Source of the DNA: Streptomyces sp. NBC_00390
GTDB taxonomy: Bacteria; Actinomycetota; Actinomycetes; Streptomycetales; Streptomycetaceae
Direction: 5' to 3'
Length of the DNA stretch: 64,000 nt
Assembly: GCF_036057275.1 (NCBI RefSeq)
Contig: NZ_CP107945.1
Location: 4,340,001-4,404,000 of the forward strand
The notes under the pieces: generated by a model
The model's database searches: none
What the model saw: the letters and a program-made list of their open reading frames with translations, nothing else
What the model was told of the DNA's origin: nothing
Translations under genes and position numbers: made by a program
Part shown: one piece after another, positions 1 through 8,071 of the stretch
How the letters are laid out: each line of letters begins with the position of its first letter
Position numbering within the stretch: the stretch's first letter is position 1

Positions 1-24
1 TGACGGACCGTCAACAGAGAACCC

Positions 25-882
25 TCAGTCGGAAATCAGGCCTTCCCGCAGCTGCGCGAGCGTACGCGTCAGCAGGCGCGAGACATGCATCTGCGAGATA
101 CCGACCTCTTCGCCGATCTGCGACTGGGTCATGTTGGCGAAGAACCGGAGCATGATGATCTGCCGCTCACGGGGCGGGAGTTTGGCCAGCAGAGGCTTGA
201 GGGACTCGCGGTACTCGACGCCCTCCAACGCCGTGTCCTCGTAGCCCAGCCGGTCCGCGAGCGAGCCCTCGCCACCGTCGTCCTCGGGGGACGGCGAGTC
301 GAGCGACGACGCCGTGTACGCATTGCCGACGGCGAGTCCGTCGACCACGTCCTCCTCCGACACCCCGAGCACCGCGGCCAGTTCGGGAACGGTCGGCGAG
401 CGGTCGAGCTTCTGGGAAAGCTCGTCGCTGGCCTTGGTGAGTGCCAGACGCAGCTCCTGCAGCCGGCGGGGAACCCGCACCGACCACGAGGTGTCGCGGA
501 AGAAGCGCTTGATCTCGCCGACGACCGTCGGCATCGCGAACGTCGGGAACTCCACGCCCCGTTCGCAGTCGAACCGGTCGATCGCCTTGATCAGGCCGAT
601 CGTGCCGACCTGGACGATGTCCTCCATGGGTTCGTTCCGGCTGCGGAACCGTGCCGCCGCGTAGCGCACGAGGGGGAGATTCAGCTCGATGAGGGTGTCG
701 CGCACATAGGTGCGCTCCGGGCTGTCGTCGGCCGCGCCCTCACAGTCCAGCGAGCGCAGCCGCAGGAAAAGGGAGCGGGAGAGAGTGCGGGTGTCGATGG
801 CTTCCGAGCTGTCCGGCACGACAGGTGCGGGTGCGCCGGGAGCGCGTGTGAGCACCTTGGAGCTGCCCAGTTCTACGGACAT
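25..882 (-). CDS. sigN: RNA polymerase sigma factor, SigB/SigF/SigG type (probably SigN)
   Basis: Predicted 285-aa alternative sigma factor that would direct RNA polymerase core to stress or sporulation promoters. Region 2 is clear (RYAAARFRSRNEPMEDIVQVG begins near residue 80), followed by the family motif FPTFAMPTVVGEIKRFFRD, region 3, and a region 4 helix-turn-helix at the C-terminus (TQSQIGEEVGISQMHVSRLL). I chose the ATG at 882 because AAAGGGGGTGGC lies just upstream; an in-frame extension to 1032 has no such site. It lies downstream of a paralogue in the same direction, as sigF-sigN do in S. coelicolor; the symbol rests on that order and is less sure than the family. In this family activity is usually controlled by anti-sigma factors, none of which is adjacent. 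Confidence 0.8.
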   Translation of the reverse strand: MSVELGSSKVLTRAPGAPAPVVPDSSEAIDTRTLSRSLFLRLRSLDCEGAADDSPERTYVRDTLIELNLPLVRYAAARFRSRNEPMEDIVQVGTIGLIKAIDRFDCERGVEFPTFAMPTVVGEIKRFFRDTSWSVRVPRRLQELRLALTKASDELSQKLDRSPTVPELAAVLGVSEEDVVDGLAVGNAYTASSLDSPSPEDDGGEGSLADRLGYEDTALEGVEYRESLKPLLAKLPPRERQIIMLRFFANMTQSQIGEEVGISQMHVSRLLTRTLAQLREGLISD

Positions 883-1117
883 GCCACCCCCTTTGAGGTC
901 GCGGACGGTCGCGGTGGCCGCGACCATCGGAGGAACGCAGCCTCCACCTGAATACCGGCGGCGAGGCTGCGGCAAACGCGGTTCCGGCAGAATGTCACAT
1001 GTCGGCAACACGCTGTAGTGACTTGTCGACATGTATCAGGTGAAAATGCCCAGGAAAATGAAGGCATACAGCTTTTGTGACGGCTCGTGAGCCACCGGAA
1101 GGGTGTACCCGTTTCAG

Positions 1118-1942
1118 CTACGCTTCGATCCTGTTTGCGGATCGAAGTCGCGCGAAACTTCGCGCCAGCAGCCTTGACACGTGCATCTGGGAGACGCCCA
1201 GCTCCTGGCTGATCTGAGACTGCGTCAAGTTGCTGTAGTAGCGCAGCATCAGGATCCGCTGCTCGCGCTCGGGCAGCTGGACGAGCAGGTGACGGACCAG
1301 GTCGCGGTGCTCCACCCCCGCGAGCGCCGGGTCCTCGTAGCCGAGGCGGTCCAGCAGCCCCGGCATTCCGTCGCCTTCCTGGGCCGCCTCCAGCGAGGTG
1401 GCGTGGTACGAGCGCCCGGCCTCGATACAGGCCAGCACCTCGTCCTCGCCGATCCTCAGCCGCTCGGCGATCTCGGCGGTCGACGGGGTCCGGCCGTGAG
1501 CCGTCGTCAGGTCCTCGGTCGCGCCGTTGACCTGGACCCACAGCTCGTGCAGCCGGCGCGGCACATGCACCGTGCGCACGTTGTCACGGAAGTACCGCTT
1601 GATCTCGCCGACGACCGTCGGCATGGCGAACGTCGGGAACTGCACGCCCCGGTCCGGGTCGAAGCGGTCGATCGCGTTGATCAGGCCGATCGTGCCGACC
1701 TGGATGACGTCCTCCATCGGCTCGTTGCGGCTGCGGAAGCGGGCGGCGGCGTACCGCACCAGCGGCAGATTGGCCTCGATGAGCGTCCCGCGTACGCGCG
1801 CGTGCTCCGCGGTGCCGGGTTCCAGCTCCTTGAGCCGGGCGAACAGGACCTGGGTCAGGGCCCGGGTGTCCGCGCCCCGGCTCTGTGGCTTGGTCTCGTT
1901 CTGGGGTGGCACCTGAGGCGCAGTACTGGCCGGCACGGTCAC
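1118..1942 (-). CDS. sigF: RNA polymerase sigma factor SigF
   Basis: Predicted 274-aa sigma factor, closely matching what I know of Streptomyces SigF, the late factor required for spore maturation. Region 2 (PLVRYAAARFRSRNEPMEDV), the FPTFAMPTVVGEIKRYFRD segment and region 4 (LTQSQISQELGVSQMHVSRL) are intact. The N-terminal 25 residues are Pro/Gln-rich and variable. Start is GTG at 1942, preceded by GCAAAGGGGTGGC, the same leader design as the downstream paralogue, so the pair probably arose by tandem duplication. A 235-bp gap separates it from that paralogue, so separate promoters are possible. Confidence 0.88.
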   Translation of the reverse strand: MTVPASTAPQVPPQNETKPQSRGADTRALTQVLFARLKELEPGTAEHARVRGTLIEANLPLVRYAAARFRSRNEPMEDVIQVGTIGLINAIDRFDPDRGVQFPTFAMPTVVGEIKRYFRDNVRTVHVPRRLHELWVQVNGATEDLTTAHGRTPSTAEIAERLRIGEDEVLACIEAGRSYHATSLEAAQEGDGMPGLLDRLGYEDPALAGVEHRDLVRHLLVQLPEREQRILMLRYYSNLTQSQISQELGVSQMHVSRLLARSFARLRSANRIEA

Positions 1943-2084
1943 GCCACCCCTTTGCGGTCAGAATCGGTCAACTCATCCGTCAAAAGCGGTCATAGCATCA
2001 CAAGACATGTCCACTGTGTGCAAGCACCCGATAACTCCGTGTTGACGGCGTAAAGGCGGCCGATGGAGGTGGGCGCAACGGAAA

Positions 2085-2111
2085 AGCCCCTCGCCGGGAA
2101 GGCGGGGGGCT
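2085..2111 (-). terminator. hairpin terminator after the Dabb gene
   Basis: Arms 2085-2095 and 2101-2111 pair over 11 bp (one T-G wobble) around GGGAA, 35 bp past the stop of the Dabb gene and upstream of sigF. There is no U tract, as usual for Streptomyces. Confidence 0.6.
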
Positions 2112-2145
2112 CGGAGGCGGTGCGGCCGGCGGGGCCGGCGGGGGA

Positions 2146-2439
2146 TCAGAACTCGTAGTCGGCGATCACCCACGTGGCGAACTCGCGCCACTGTCCGGCG
2201 GCAGCCTGGTGCGCCGGGTGCTCCAGGTACCGCTTCAGCGCGTCCTTGTCGGCCACGGCGGAGTTGATCGCGAAGTCGTAGGCGATCGGCCGGTCGGTGA
2301 TGTTCCAGGCGCACTCCCAGAACTCCAGCTCGGGGACGAGTCCGTCGAGATCCCGGAAGGCCTTCACCCCGGCGGCGACGCGCGGCTCGTCGCGCTCGAC
2401 ACCCTCGTTGAGCTTGAAGAGGACCAGATGGCGGATCAC
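2146..2439 (-). CDS. Dabb family (stress-responsive alpha/beta barrel) protein
   Basis: 97-aa protein beginning MIRHLVLFKL, the usual start of the Dabb family, small dimeric ferredoxin-like barrels. The central YDFAINSAVADKDALKRYLEHPAHQAA segment matches the family pattern of a beta strand followed by the helix that ends in HPxH. No catalytic role is established for most members; some plant and bacterial Dabb proteins are cyclases or stress-induced. It stands alone between the sigma genes and a small membrane protein, with its own hairpin downstream. Confidence 0.85.
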   Translation of the reverse strand: MIRHLVLFKLNEGVERDEPRVAAGVKAFRDLDGLVPELEFWECAWNITDRPIAYDFAINSAVADKDALKRYLEHPAHQAAAGQWREFATWVIADYEF

Positions 2440-2476
2440 GGGGGCTCCCTGGCTGAACCGGCGGAAACCGGCTGGC

Positions 2477-2641
2477 TTAGTTGACGAGCTCGGTCATGAA
2501 CTGTCCGACGCCTTGAGCGGCGCTCGATATGCCCTCGAACCCTACCTGGACCATGTCGGCGGCCTTGGCGGGGGACGTGATGATCGTGTACAGCACGAAG
2601 ACGACGACGATGTAGAGAGCGATCTTCTTCGTTTGCACCAT
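2477..2641 (-). CDS. small single-pass membrane protein
   Basis: 54-aa protein starting MVQTKKIALYIVVVFVLYTI: a short basic N-terminus, one hydrophobic segment (about residues 8-22) and an amphipathic tail (GFEGISSAAQGVGQFMTELV). I take the ATG at 2641, preceded by a GGGGGAG-containing leader. The longer in-frame reading to 2896 runs through the tRNA-Ser gene and its terminator and is rejected. I recognise it as a small conserved Streptomyces protein of unknown function; the segment could be a signal anchor. Confidence 0.7.
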   Translation of the reverse strand: MVQTKKIALYIVVVFVLYTIITSPAKAADMVQVGFEGISSAAQGVGQFMTELVN

Positions 2642-2812
2642 CAGCCTCTGCTCCCCCTGCTGCCTCAGCCCTGCCGTGCCCCTGCCCACGCGTCGCGTGA
2701 GTCTAACCGTTCGATATCGCACGGAGACTTTGAGGACCAAGAGCCCTCGAGTGCAGGTTTTTTGCCGCCCCCTCGCTGCGCGGTCAGGGCCGCGGACCCG
2801 CCGGCCGAAAGG

Positions 2813-2847
2813 CGAAGGGCCCCGGTGCGATGCACCGGGGCCCTTCG
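2813..2847 (-). terminator. terminator of tRNA-Ser(CGA)
   Basis: Perfect 16-bp inverted repeat (2813-2828 / 2832-2847) with a 3-nt loop, immediately downstream of the tRNA-Ser gene. Confidence 0.85.
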
Positions 2848-2854
2848 ACAAGAG

Positions 2855-2939
2855 CGGTAGCGGAGGGATTTGAACCCTCGGTGACTTGCGCCACACTCGC
2901 TTTCGAGGCGAGCTCCTTCGGCCGCTCGGACACGCTACC
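2855..2939 (-). tRNA. tRNA-Ser(CGA)
   Basis: 85-nt class II tRNA with long variable arm. Acceptor strands GGTAGCG (2939-2933) and CGCTACC (2862-2856) pair perfectly; the anticodon loop CTCGAAA gives anticodon CGA; the T arm is GGGTTCAAATCCC. CCA is not encoded. It is followed by a strong hairpin. Confidence 0.95.
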
Positions 2940-2987
2940 GGGAGAGAGCTTAGCCCAAGGTGGGCCGTGCTCTGAAATCCGTATCCG

Positions 2988-3428
2988 TCAGCGGTCGGTC
3001 CCGCGGTCCCGGAAGAAGCTCCGAAGCTGCGCCGAGCACTCCTTCTCGAGCACTCCGAGCACCACTTCGGGCCGGTGGTTGAGCCGCCGGTCCCGTACGA
3101 CGTCCCACAGCGAACCGGCCGCGCCCGCCTTCTCGTCCCGGGCGCCGTAGATCACCCGTGCCACCCGGGACTGCACGATCGCGCCCGCGCACATGGTGCA
3201 CGGCTCCAGCGTGACGACGAGCGTGCAGTCGGTCAGCCGCCACTCGCCGATGCGGGCGGCGGCCCTGCGGATCGCCAGCACCTCGGCGTGTGCCGTCGGG
3301 TCGCCCGTCGCCTCACGTTCGTTGTGCCCTGTCGCCAGGACCGAGCCGTCCGCGGCCAGCACGACGGCGCCGACCGGCACATCTCCGGCCTGCGCCGCGC
3401 GCTCCGCCTCGTCCAGGGCGAGACGCAT
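2988..3428 (-). CDS. tadA: tRNA-specific adenosine deaminase TadA
   Basis: Zinc-dependent deaminase predicted to convert A34 to inosine in tRNA-Arg(ACG). The zinc and proton-shuttle motif DPTAHAE and the PCTMCAGA zinc motif are both present, in the normal spacing, and VPVGAVV matches the N-terminus of the family. Start is uncertain. I place it at the ATG at 3428 (MRLALDEAERAA), giving 146 aa, near the usual TadA length. A GTG at 3605 overlaps the upstream stop (TAGTG) and would add 59 Pro/Arg-rich residues, but that stretch contains a 13-bp hairpin and looks non-coding. The upstream gene encodes a TadA-associated acidic protein. Confidence 0.9.
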   Translation of the reverse strand: MRLALDEAERAAQAGDVPVGAVVLAADGSVLATGHNEREATGDPTAHAEVLAIRRAAARIGEWRLTDCTLVVTLEPCTMCAGAIVQSRVARVIYGARDEKAGAAGSLWDVVRDRRLNHRPEVVLGVLEKECSAQLRSFFRDRGTDR

Positions 3429-3496
3429 CGGCGCTTCCCATGGATCGCGTACGGGGTCGGGAACGGGAACCTCCACCCTCCGGGACGCCGGACCGG

Positions 3497-3537
3497 GGAC
3501 GCCGTCCGGTGACGGGTGCCGTCGCCGGACGGCGTCC
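3497..3537. promoter_or_regulatory. inverted repeat between the TadA-associated gene and tadA
   Basis: Perfect 13-bp arms (3497-3509 GGACGCCGTCCGG and 3525-3537) with a 15-nt loop. It could end or attenuate the upstream transcript before tadA. Its presence argues against translation of this stretch. Confidence 0.5.
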
Positions 3538-3604
3538 TGGCCCCTGTTTCGGTTCTGGATGCCGTTGTGATGCGGTTCCGGTGCCGGGTCGGCAGGGACA
3601 GCCA

Positions 3605-4144
3605 CTAGCGGACGGTCTCCAGCACTTCGCCCGCGCCGAGCGCGTCCGCGATCTCCATGAGCGCGTCCGTGTCCAGCGCCAGCAGTTCCATCTCCGACAG
3701 GCCCAGGTCCCTGAGGATCTCGCGGTCGCCGACCGGTCCGGCCGGGACGGACTCGCCGGCTGTCACGGAGACGCGGTCCTCGTCGTCCGGGTCGCCCGCT
3801 TCCGGCTCGCCGTCCTCGGTGCCGTCGAGATCCAGCGCGTCCAGATCGTCGGCGAGGTCGTCATCGTCCCCGCCTAGCAGTTCATTGGTCAGAATCTCCC
3901 CGTAGGAGGAGCGTGCGGCCGCGGCCGCGTCCGAGACGAAGATACGAGGATCCTCCTCGCCCTCCACCCGGATGACGCCGAACCACGCGTCCTCCTGCTC
4001 GATGAAGACGAGCACCGTGTCCTCGTCCACCGAGGCCTCGCGGGCCAGGTCGGTCAGATCCGACAGGGTCTCCACATCGTCGAGCTCTGTGTCGCTCGCT
4101 TCCCACCCGTCTTGAGTGCGCGCGAGCAGTGCGGCGAAGTACAC
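3605..4144 (-). CDS. tRNA adenosine deaminase-associated protein
   Basis: 179-aa, very acidic actinobacterial protein found beside tadA; its exact role is unknown to me. It begins VYFAALLARTQDGWEASDTE, the usual start of the family. I chose the GTG at 4144 because GGGAGAG lies 5 nt upstream. Residues 1-85 look folded; residues 90-140 are a low-complexity Asp/Glu segment; the C-terminus (DREILRDLGLSEMELLALD) is a predicted helical domain. It is the first gene of a likely two-gene unit with tadA. Confidence 0.82.
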   Translation of the reverse strand: MYFAALLARTQDGWEASDTELDDVETLSDLTDLAREASVDEDTVLVFIEQEDAWFGVIRVEGEEDPRIFVSDAAAAARSSYGEILTNELLGGDDDDLADDLDALDLDGTEDGEPEAGDPDDEDRVSVTAGESVPAGPVGDREILRDLGLSEMELLALDTDALMEIADALGAGEVLETVR

Positions 4145-4280
4145 CGTGACTCTCCCACTGATCAGAGGTGTGACGACCGGCGGTGCGCTGCTCTGCCCCG
4201 CCCACTCGGAATCGTGGCAGAAACATTCGCGATGCGAGAGGTCTTCCGTCGTTGCGTCGGCCATCAGTTCTTGAGGGCGG

Positions 4281-4463
4281 CTACCAGCGGAACGTCCGCA
4301 TGCGCATCTGCTGGCGCATCCGGGCGGCCCTGGCGCGTCGCGGCTGGACACGGTCACGCAGCGCCTTGGCCTCGTTCAGTTCGCGCAGGAACTGGGCGCG
4401 TCGCCTCCGGCGCTCCGCCTCGGTCTCCGTCTCTTCGCCCCGGTCGGGCCCGGGCTCCGGCAT
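4281..4463 (-). CDS. small basic coiled-coil-like protein
   Basis: 60-aa protein with an acidic N-terminus (EETETEAERRRRRAQFLRE) and an Arg/Met-rich tail ending MRTFRW. Charged helical composition, no known domain. Start chosen at the ATG at 4463; a GTG at 4475 would add four residues. It fits neatly between upp (divergent) and the TadA-associated gene, where Streptomyces genomes tend to have a small hypothetical gene. Function unknown. Confidence 0.5.
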   Translation of the reverse strand: MPEPGPDRGEETETEAERRRRRAQFLRELNEAKALRDRVQPRRARAARMRQQMRMRTFRW

Positions 4464-4570
4464 CGGCCACACCACCCCACGGCTTGATCCGTATTCCCCC
4501 TCGGCCCTGCGGCCTGGGGGGACCCCTCAACCACCTTCCCTCCGGAACCGTGGTTGACGCCAGTGGCGGC

Positions 4571-4576
4571 TACTGT
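4571..4576 (+). promoter_or_regulatory. -10 box of upp, leaderless arrangement
   Basis: TACTGT followed by exactly 7 nt and the ATG of upp at 4584, which would place transcription initiation at the start codon. No clear -35 is visible. Confidence 0.45.
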
Positions 4577-4583
4577 GGGGCGC

Positions 4584-5219
4584 ATGCGGATCCATGTCGT
4601 CGACCACCCGCTGGTGGCGCACAAACTCACCACGCTGCGCGACAAGCGCACCGACTCCCCGACCTTCCGGCGGCTCGCCGACGAGCTGGTCACCCTGCTC
4701 GCGTACGAGGCCACCCGGGACGTGCGCACCGAGCAGGTCGACATCGAGACCCCGGTGACCGGGACGACCGGCGTGAAGCTGTCGCACCCGCGACCGCTGG
4801 TGGTGCCGATCCTGCGGGCCGGACTGGGCATGCTGGACGGCATGGTGCGGCTGCTGCCGACCGCCGAGGTGGGCTTCCTGGGGATGATCCGCAACGAGCA
4901 GACGCTGGAGGCCTCGACCTACGCGACCCGTATGCCGGAGGACCTCTCCGGCCGCCAGGTGTACGTGCTCGACCCGATGCTGGCGACCGGCGGCACGCTG
5001 GTGGCGGCGATCCGGGAGCTGATCAAGCGCGGCGCGGACGATGTGACCGCGGTCGTGCTGCTGGCCGCGCCGGAGGGCGTCGAGGTCATGGAGCGCGAGC
5101 TCGCGGGTACGCCGGTGACCGTGGTGACGGCGTCGGTCGACCAGCGCCTGAACGACCACGGGTACATCGTGCCCGGGCTCGGCGACGCGGGCGACCGTAT
5201 GTACGGGTCGGCGGAGTAG
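4584..5219 (+). CDS. upp: uracil phosphoribosyltransferase
   Basis: 211-aa enzyme of pyrimidine salvage: uracil + PRPP gives UMP + diphosphate, in the cytoplasm. The PRPP-binding loop DPMLATGGT is at residues 130-138, the ILRAGLGM motif at 76-83 and the uracil-binding C-terminal region (GYIVPGLGDAGDRMYG) is present. Length is standard. Start ATG at 4584 (MRIHVVDHP); upstream codons are not conserved. It is monocistronic, divergent from the small basic gene and convergent with a LytR_C gene across a shared hairpin. Confidence 0.97.
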   Translation: MRIHVVDHPLVAHKLTTLRDKRTDSPTFRRLADELVTLLAYEATRDVRTEQVDIETPVTGTTGVKLSHPRPLVVPILRAGLGMLDGMVRLLPTAEVGFLGMIRNEQTLEASTYATRMPEDLSGRQVYVLDPMLATGGTLVAAIRELIKRGADDVTAVVLLAAPEGVEVMERELAGTPVTVVTASVDQRLNDHGYIVPGLGDAGDRMYGSAE

Positions 5220-5246
5220 CCGACACGGACCCGGGGCGCCGGGTCA

Positions 5247-5276
5247 GCTGACGGACCGGCTGCCGTGTCCGTCAGC
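5247..5276. terminator. bidirectional hairpin between upp and the LytR_C gene
   Basis: 10-bp perfect arms (5247-5256 / 5267-5276), 10-nt loop, 28 bp after the upp stop and overlapping the last codons of the convergent gene. Confidence 0.6.
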
Positions 5277-5901
5277 ACTTCTTGGAGGGCGCGGGTGCGG
5301 GCCTGGTCAGTGCGGCCAGGGCCACGTCCGCGTCCTTCTTCGCGTCCAGGGACCTGAACGCCGTGCCCAGGATCAGGTCCACGTCCGCCGTCTCGCGTGC
5401 GTCGGTCTTCAGCTCGGAGCCCCGCAGCTGCGTGGCCAGCACCCGGAAGGCGCCCTGGTAGGCATCCGGGCCGCCGAGCAGTATGCCGGCGCCGGGGACC
5501 TTCTTGTCGTACGCCGGCGTGGCGTTGCCGACCTTGCCGATCGTGAAGCCGCGTTTCTTCAGCTCGTCGGCCGCCGCCTTGGCGAGTCCGCTGCGCGGCG
5601 TCGCGTTGTAGACGTTGACCGTCACCTGCCCCGGCTTCGGCGGCGGGGGCGCGGCCGAGACGGTCGGGGTCGGGGCGGGCTTGCAGTCCGGGCCGTGACT
5701 GCTCGCCGTCGTGTTCTTGGCGCCGCCCGAGAACACGTCGATGAGCTGCAGCGTTCCCCAGCCGGCAAGGCTGAGTGCGACCGCCGCGGCAAGGCCGGCG
5801 AGGACGATCCTGCGGCGGTTGCGAGGGCGTCGCATGCGCGGGTACTTGTCGCCCGTAATGCGGTACTTTCCGCCCATGCCTGGCGGAGTGAGCATGCTCA
5901 T
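5272..5901 (-). CDS. LytR C-terminal domain membrane protein
   Basis: 209-aa protein with a basic cytoplasmic N-terminus (RRPRNRRRIV), one membrane segment (about residues 33-55), a Pro-rich linker (residues 73-92) and a C-terminal LytR_C domain beginning VTVNVYNATPRSGLA. LytR_C domains occur on envelope-associated proteins; here the LytR-Cps2A-Psr catalytic domain is absent, so it is not a ligase. The last residue is a Cys. Start could be 5901 or the ATG two codons later. Probably an extracytoplasmic accessory to cell-wall assembly, by family only. Confidence 0.75.
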   Translation of the reverse strand: MSMLTPPGMGGKYRITGDKYPRMRRPRNRRRIVLAGLAAAVALSLAGWGTLQLIDVFSGGAKNTTASSHGPDCKPAPTPTVSAAPPPPKPGQVTVNVYNATPRSGLAKAAADELKKRGFTIGKVGNATPAYDKKVPGAGILLGGPDAYQGAFRVLATQLRGSELKTDARETADVDLILGTAFRSLDAKKDADVALAALTRPAPAPSKKC

Positions 5902-6015
5902 GGGCGCAGCGTAGTGCCGCCCGGTGGTTATGCCTACTAAACGATCAATGGATTGCGTCCGTACGGTGCCGAAAGAGCCCGAAAGGGTCAGTCGGCCGTC
6001 CGTCGGGGCCTGGGA

Positions 6016-6312
6016 TCAGCCCAGTTCGAGGACGCGGGCGTGCAGCACCTGCCGCTGCTGGAGCGCGGCGCGCACCGCCCGGTGCAGGCCGTCCTCCAGA
6101 TACAGGTCGCCCTGCCACTTCACGACATGCGCGAAGAGGTCGCCGTAGAACGTCGAGTCCTCGGCGAGAAGTGTCTCGAGATCCAGCTGGCCCTTGGTGG
6201 TCACGAGCTGATCGAGGCGGACCGGGCGCGGCGCGACGTCCGCCCACTGCCGGGTGCTTTCCCGGCCGTGGTCGGGGTACGGCCGTCCGTTGCCGATGCG
6301 CTTGAAGATCAC
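6016..6312 (-). CDS. conserved actinobacterial protein, ParB-like fold possible
   Basis: 98-aa protein that I recognise only as a conserved Streptomyces hypothetical. The pattern of a short strand (VRLDQLV), a helix region and EDGLHRAVRAALQQRQVLHARVL recalls the DGxHR segment of ParB/sulfiredoxin-fold domains, but this is inference. Starts at GTG 6312. It lies between a LytR_C gene and a divergent HerA-like ATPase gene. Confidence 0.6.
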   Translation of the reverse strand: MIFKRIGNGRPYPDHGRESTRQWADVAPRPVRLDQLVTTKGQLDLETLLAEDSTFYGDLFAHVVKWQGDLYLEDGLHRAVRAALQQRQVLHARVLELG

Positions 6313-6408
6313 ACGGAAAGCCTACCGGTCAAGAGGCTCCGGGCGCAGCCATGGAACCCTAGTGCGATCCTGTACAAAGTCTGGCAAATCGCGAAACAGG
6401 GGTCACTC

Positions 6409-8040
6409 ATGACAGCTCAGGAGCCGGCCGGGCGGGCGGTTTCCGAGGAGATCGGACGGGCCGCGGCGCTGCCGCAGCCCGCTCTGGAGATCGCGGCGGG
6501 CTATGCCCTGACCGGTCCCGCGCTCGATCTCGGCGCTCTGGTCTGGGACGGCCGGTGTCTCCCCGACGCCCGGATCCGTGTCCCGCTGTCCATGCTCAAC
6601 CGGCACGGTCTGGTCGCCGGAGCCACCGGTACCGGCAAGACCAAGACGCTCCAGCTGATCGCCGAACAGCTCTCGTCGGCCGGTGTGCCGGTCTTCCTCG
6701 CCGACATCAAGGGCGATGTCTCCGGCGTGTCGGCGCCCGGCCAGGAGAGCGACCGCGTCCGCGAGCGCGCCGCGCAGGTCGGGCAGGACTGGTCGGGGCA
6801 GTCGTTCCCTTGCGAGTTCTACGGGCTCGGCGGGATCGGCCCCGGTGTTCCGCTGCGCGCGACGGTCACGGACTTCGGGCCGCTGCTGCTGGCCAAGGTG
6901 CTGCAGCTCAACCGGACGCAGGAGCAGTCGCTCGGGCTGATCTTCCACTACGCCGACTCCAAGGGCCTGGAGCTGGTGGACCTGAAGGATCTGCGGGCCG
7001 TGGTCGCCTTCCTCGTGTCGGACACCGGAAAGGAGGAGCTCCGGGGTCTCGGCGGCATCTCCACCGCCACCGCCGGGGTGATCCTGCGCTCCCTCACCGC
7101 CCTGGAACAGCAGGGCGCGGCCGCTCTGTTCGGCGAGCCCGAGTTCGACACCGCCGACCTGCTGCGGACGGCGCCGGACGGTCGTGGGGTGGTGTCCGTA
7201 CTGGAGCTGCCCGCGGTCCAGGACAAGCCGCAGCTGTTCTCGACGTTCCTGATGTGGCTGCTCGCCGATCTCTTCCACGATCTGCCCGAGGTCGGCGACG
7301 TGGACAGGCCCAGGCTCGTCTTCTTCTTCGACGAGGCGCATCTGCTGTTCAACGGTGCGTCCAAGGCGTTCCTGGAGTCGATCACGCAGACCGTGCGGCT
7401 GATTCGCTCGAAAGGGGTCGGGATCTTCTTCGTCACGCAGACGGCGAAGGACGTCCCCGTCGATGTGCTCGCCCAGCTCGGCAACCGGGTGCAGCACGCG
7501 ATGCGCGCCTTCACGCCCGACGACGCCAAGGCGCTCAAGGCGACCGTGAAGACCTTCCCGAACTCGGCGTACGACCTCGAGGAGGTGCTCACCGGTCTGG
7601 GGACGGGAGAGGCGGCGATCACCGTGCTGAGCGACAGAGGGGCGCCGACACCGGTCGCGGTGACCCGGCTGTGGGCACCGCGGTCGCTGATGGCGCCGAT
7701 CGGGGCGGGTGCGCTGGACGCGGCGGTGAAGGCGTCGCCGCTGTACGCGCGTTATGCCGAGCCGGTCGACCGGGAGTCGGCGTACGAGAGGCTGACGGCC
7801 GAACAGCAGGCCGCGGAGGAGGCTGCCGAGCGGGCCGCACGGCAGGTGGAGGAGGCCCGGGAGGCCGAGAGGGTGCGGCAGGCGTCAGGCGCGCCGCAGC
7901 GGCGGGTCGGGCGCGAGGAGTCGCTCGCCGGGCAGGTGATGGGGAGCGGGATCTTCAGATCGCTGGCGCGGTCGGTGGGGACGCAGCTGGGGCGGGAGAT
8001 CACACGCTCGCTCTTCGGAACGGCGCGCCGCAGGCGGTGA
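6409..8040 (+). CDS. HerA-like ATPase (DUF853 family)
   Basis: 543-aa DUF853 P-loop ATPase, related to the archaeal HerA helicase/translocase. The Walker A motif GATGTGKT is at residues 71-78 and the Walker B strand RLVFFFDEAHLLF follows near residue 300; FFVTQTAKDVP is a sensor-like motif of the family. The C-terminal quarter (EQQAAEEAAERAARQVEEA) is a charged helix and ends with a basic tail. Start ATG at 6409 with AGGGG upstream. Members are thought to move DNA or protein, but no substrate is known for the Streptomyces form. Single gene, convergent with a peptidase gene. Confidence 0.88.
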   Translation: MTAQEPAGRAVSEEIGRAAALPQPALEIAAGYALTGPALDLGALVWDGRCLPDARIRVPLSMLNRHGLVAGATGTGKTKTLQLIAEQLSSAGVPVFLADIKGDVSGVSAPGQESDRVRERAAQVGQDWSGQSFPCEFYGLGGIGPGVPLRATVTDFGPLLLAKVLQLNRTQEQSLGLIFHYADSKGLELVDLKDLRAVVAFLVSDTGKEELRGLGGISTATAGVILRSLTALEQQGAAALFGEPEFDTADLLRTAPDGRGVVSVLELPAVQDKPQLFSTFLMWLLADLFHDLPEVGDVDRPRLVFFFDEAHLLFNGASKAFLESITQTVRLIRSKGVGIFFVTQTAKDVPVDVLAQLGNRVQHAMRAFTPDDAKALKATVKTFPNSAYDLEEVLTGLGTGEAAITVLSDRGAPTPVAVTRLWAPRSLMAPIGAGALDAAVKASPLYARYAEPVDRESAYERLTAEQQAAEEAAERAARQVEEAREAERVRQASGAPQRRVGREESLAGQVMGSGIFRSLARSVGTQLGREITRSLFGTARRRR

Positions 8041-8051
8041 GCCTGCGGCGC
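8025..8051. terminator. bidirectional hairpin over the DUF853 stop codon
   Basis: 11-bp perfect arms (8025-8035 / 8041-8051); the 5-nt loop GGTGA contains the stop codon. It separates the convergent ATPase and peptidase genes. Confidence 0.65.
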
Positions 8052-8071
8052 ACCGCGCCGGAGATGACGTC

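Noticed and set aside
2642..2896. N-terminal extension of the small membrane protein
   Set aside because: It runs through the tRNA-Ser(CGA) 3' end and its terminator.
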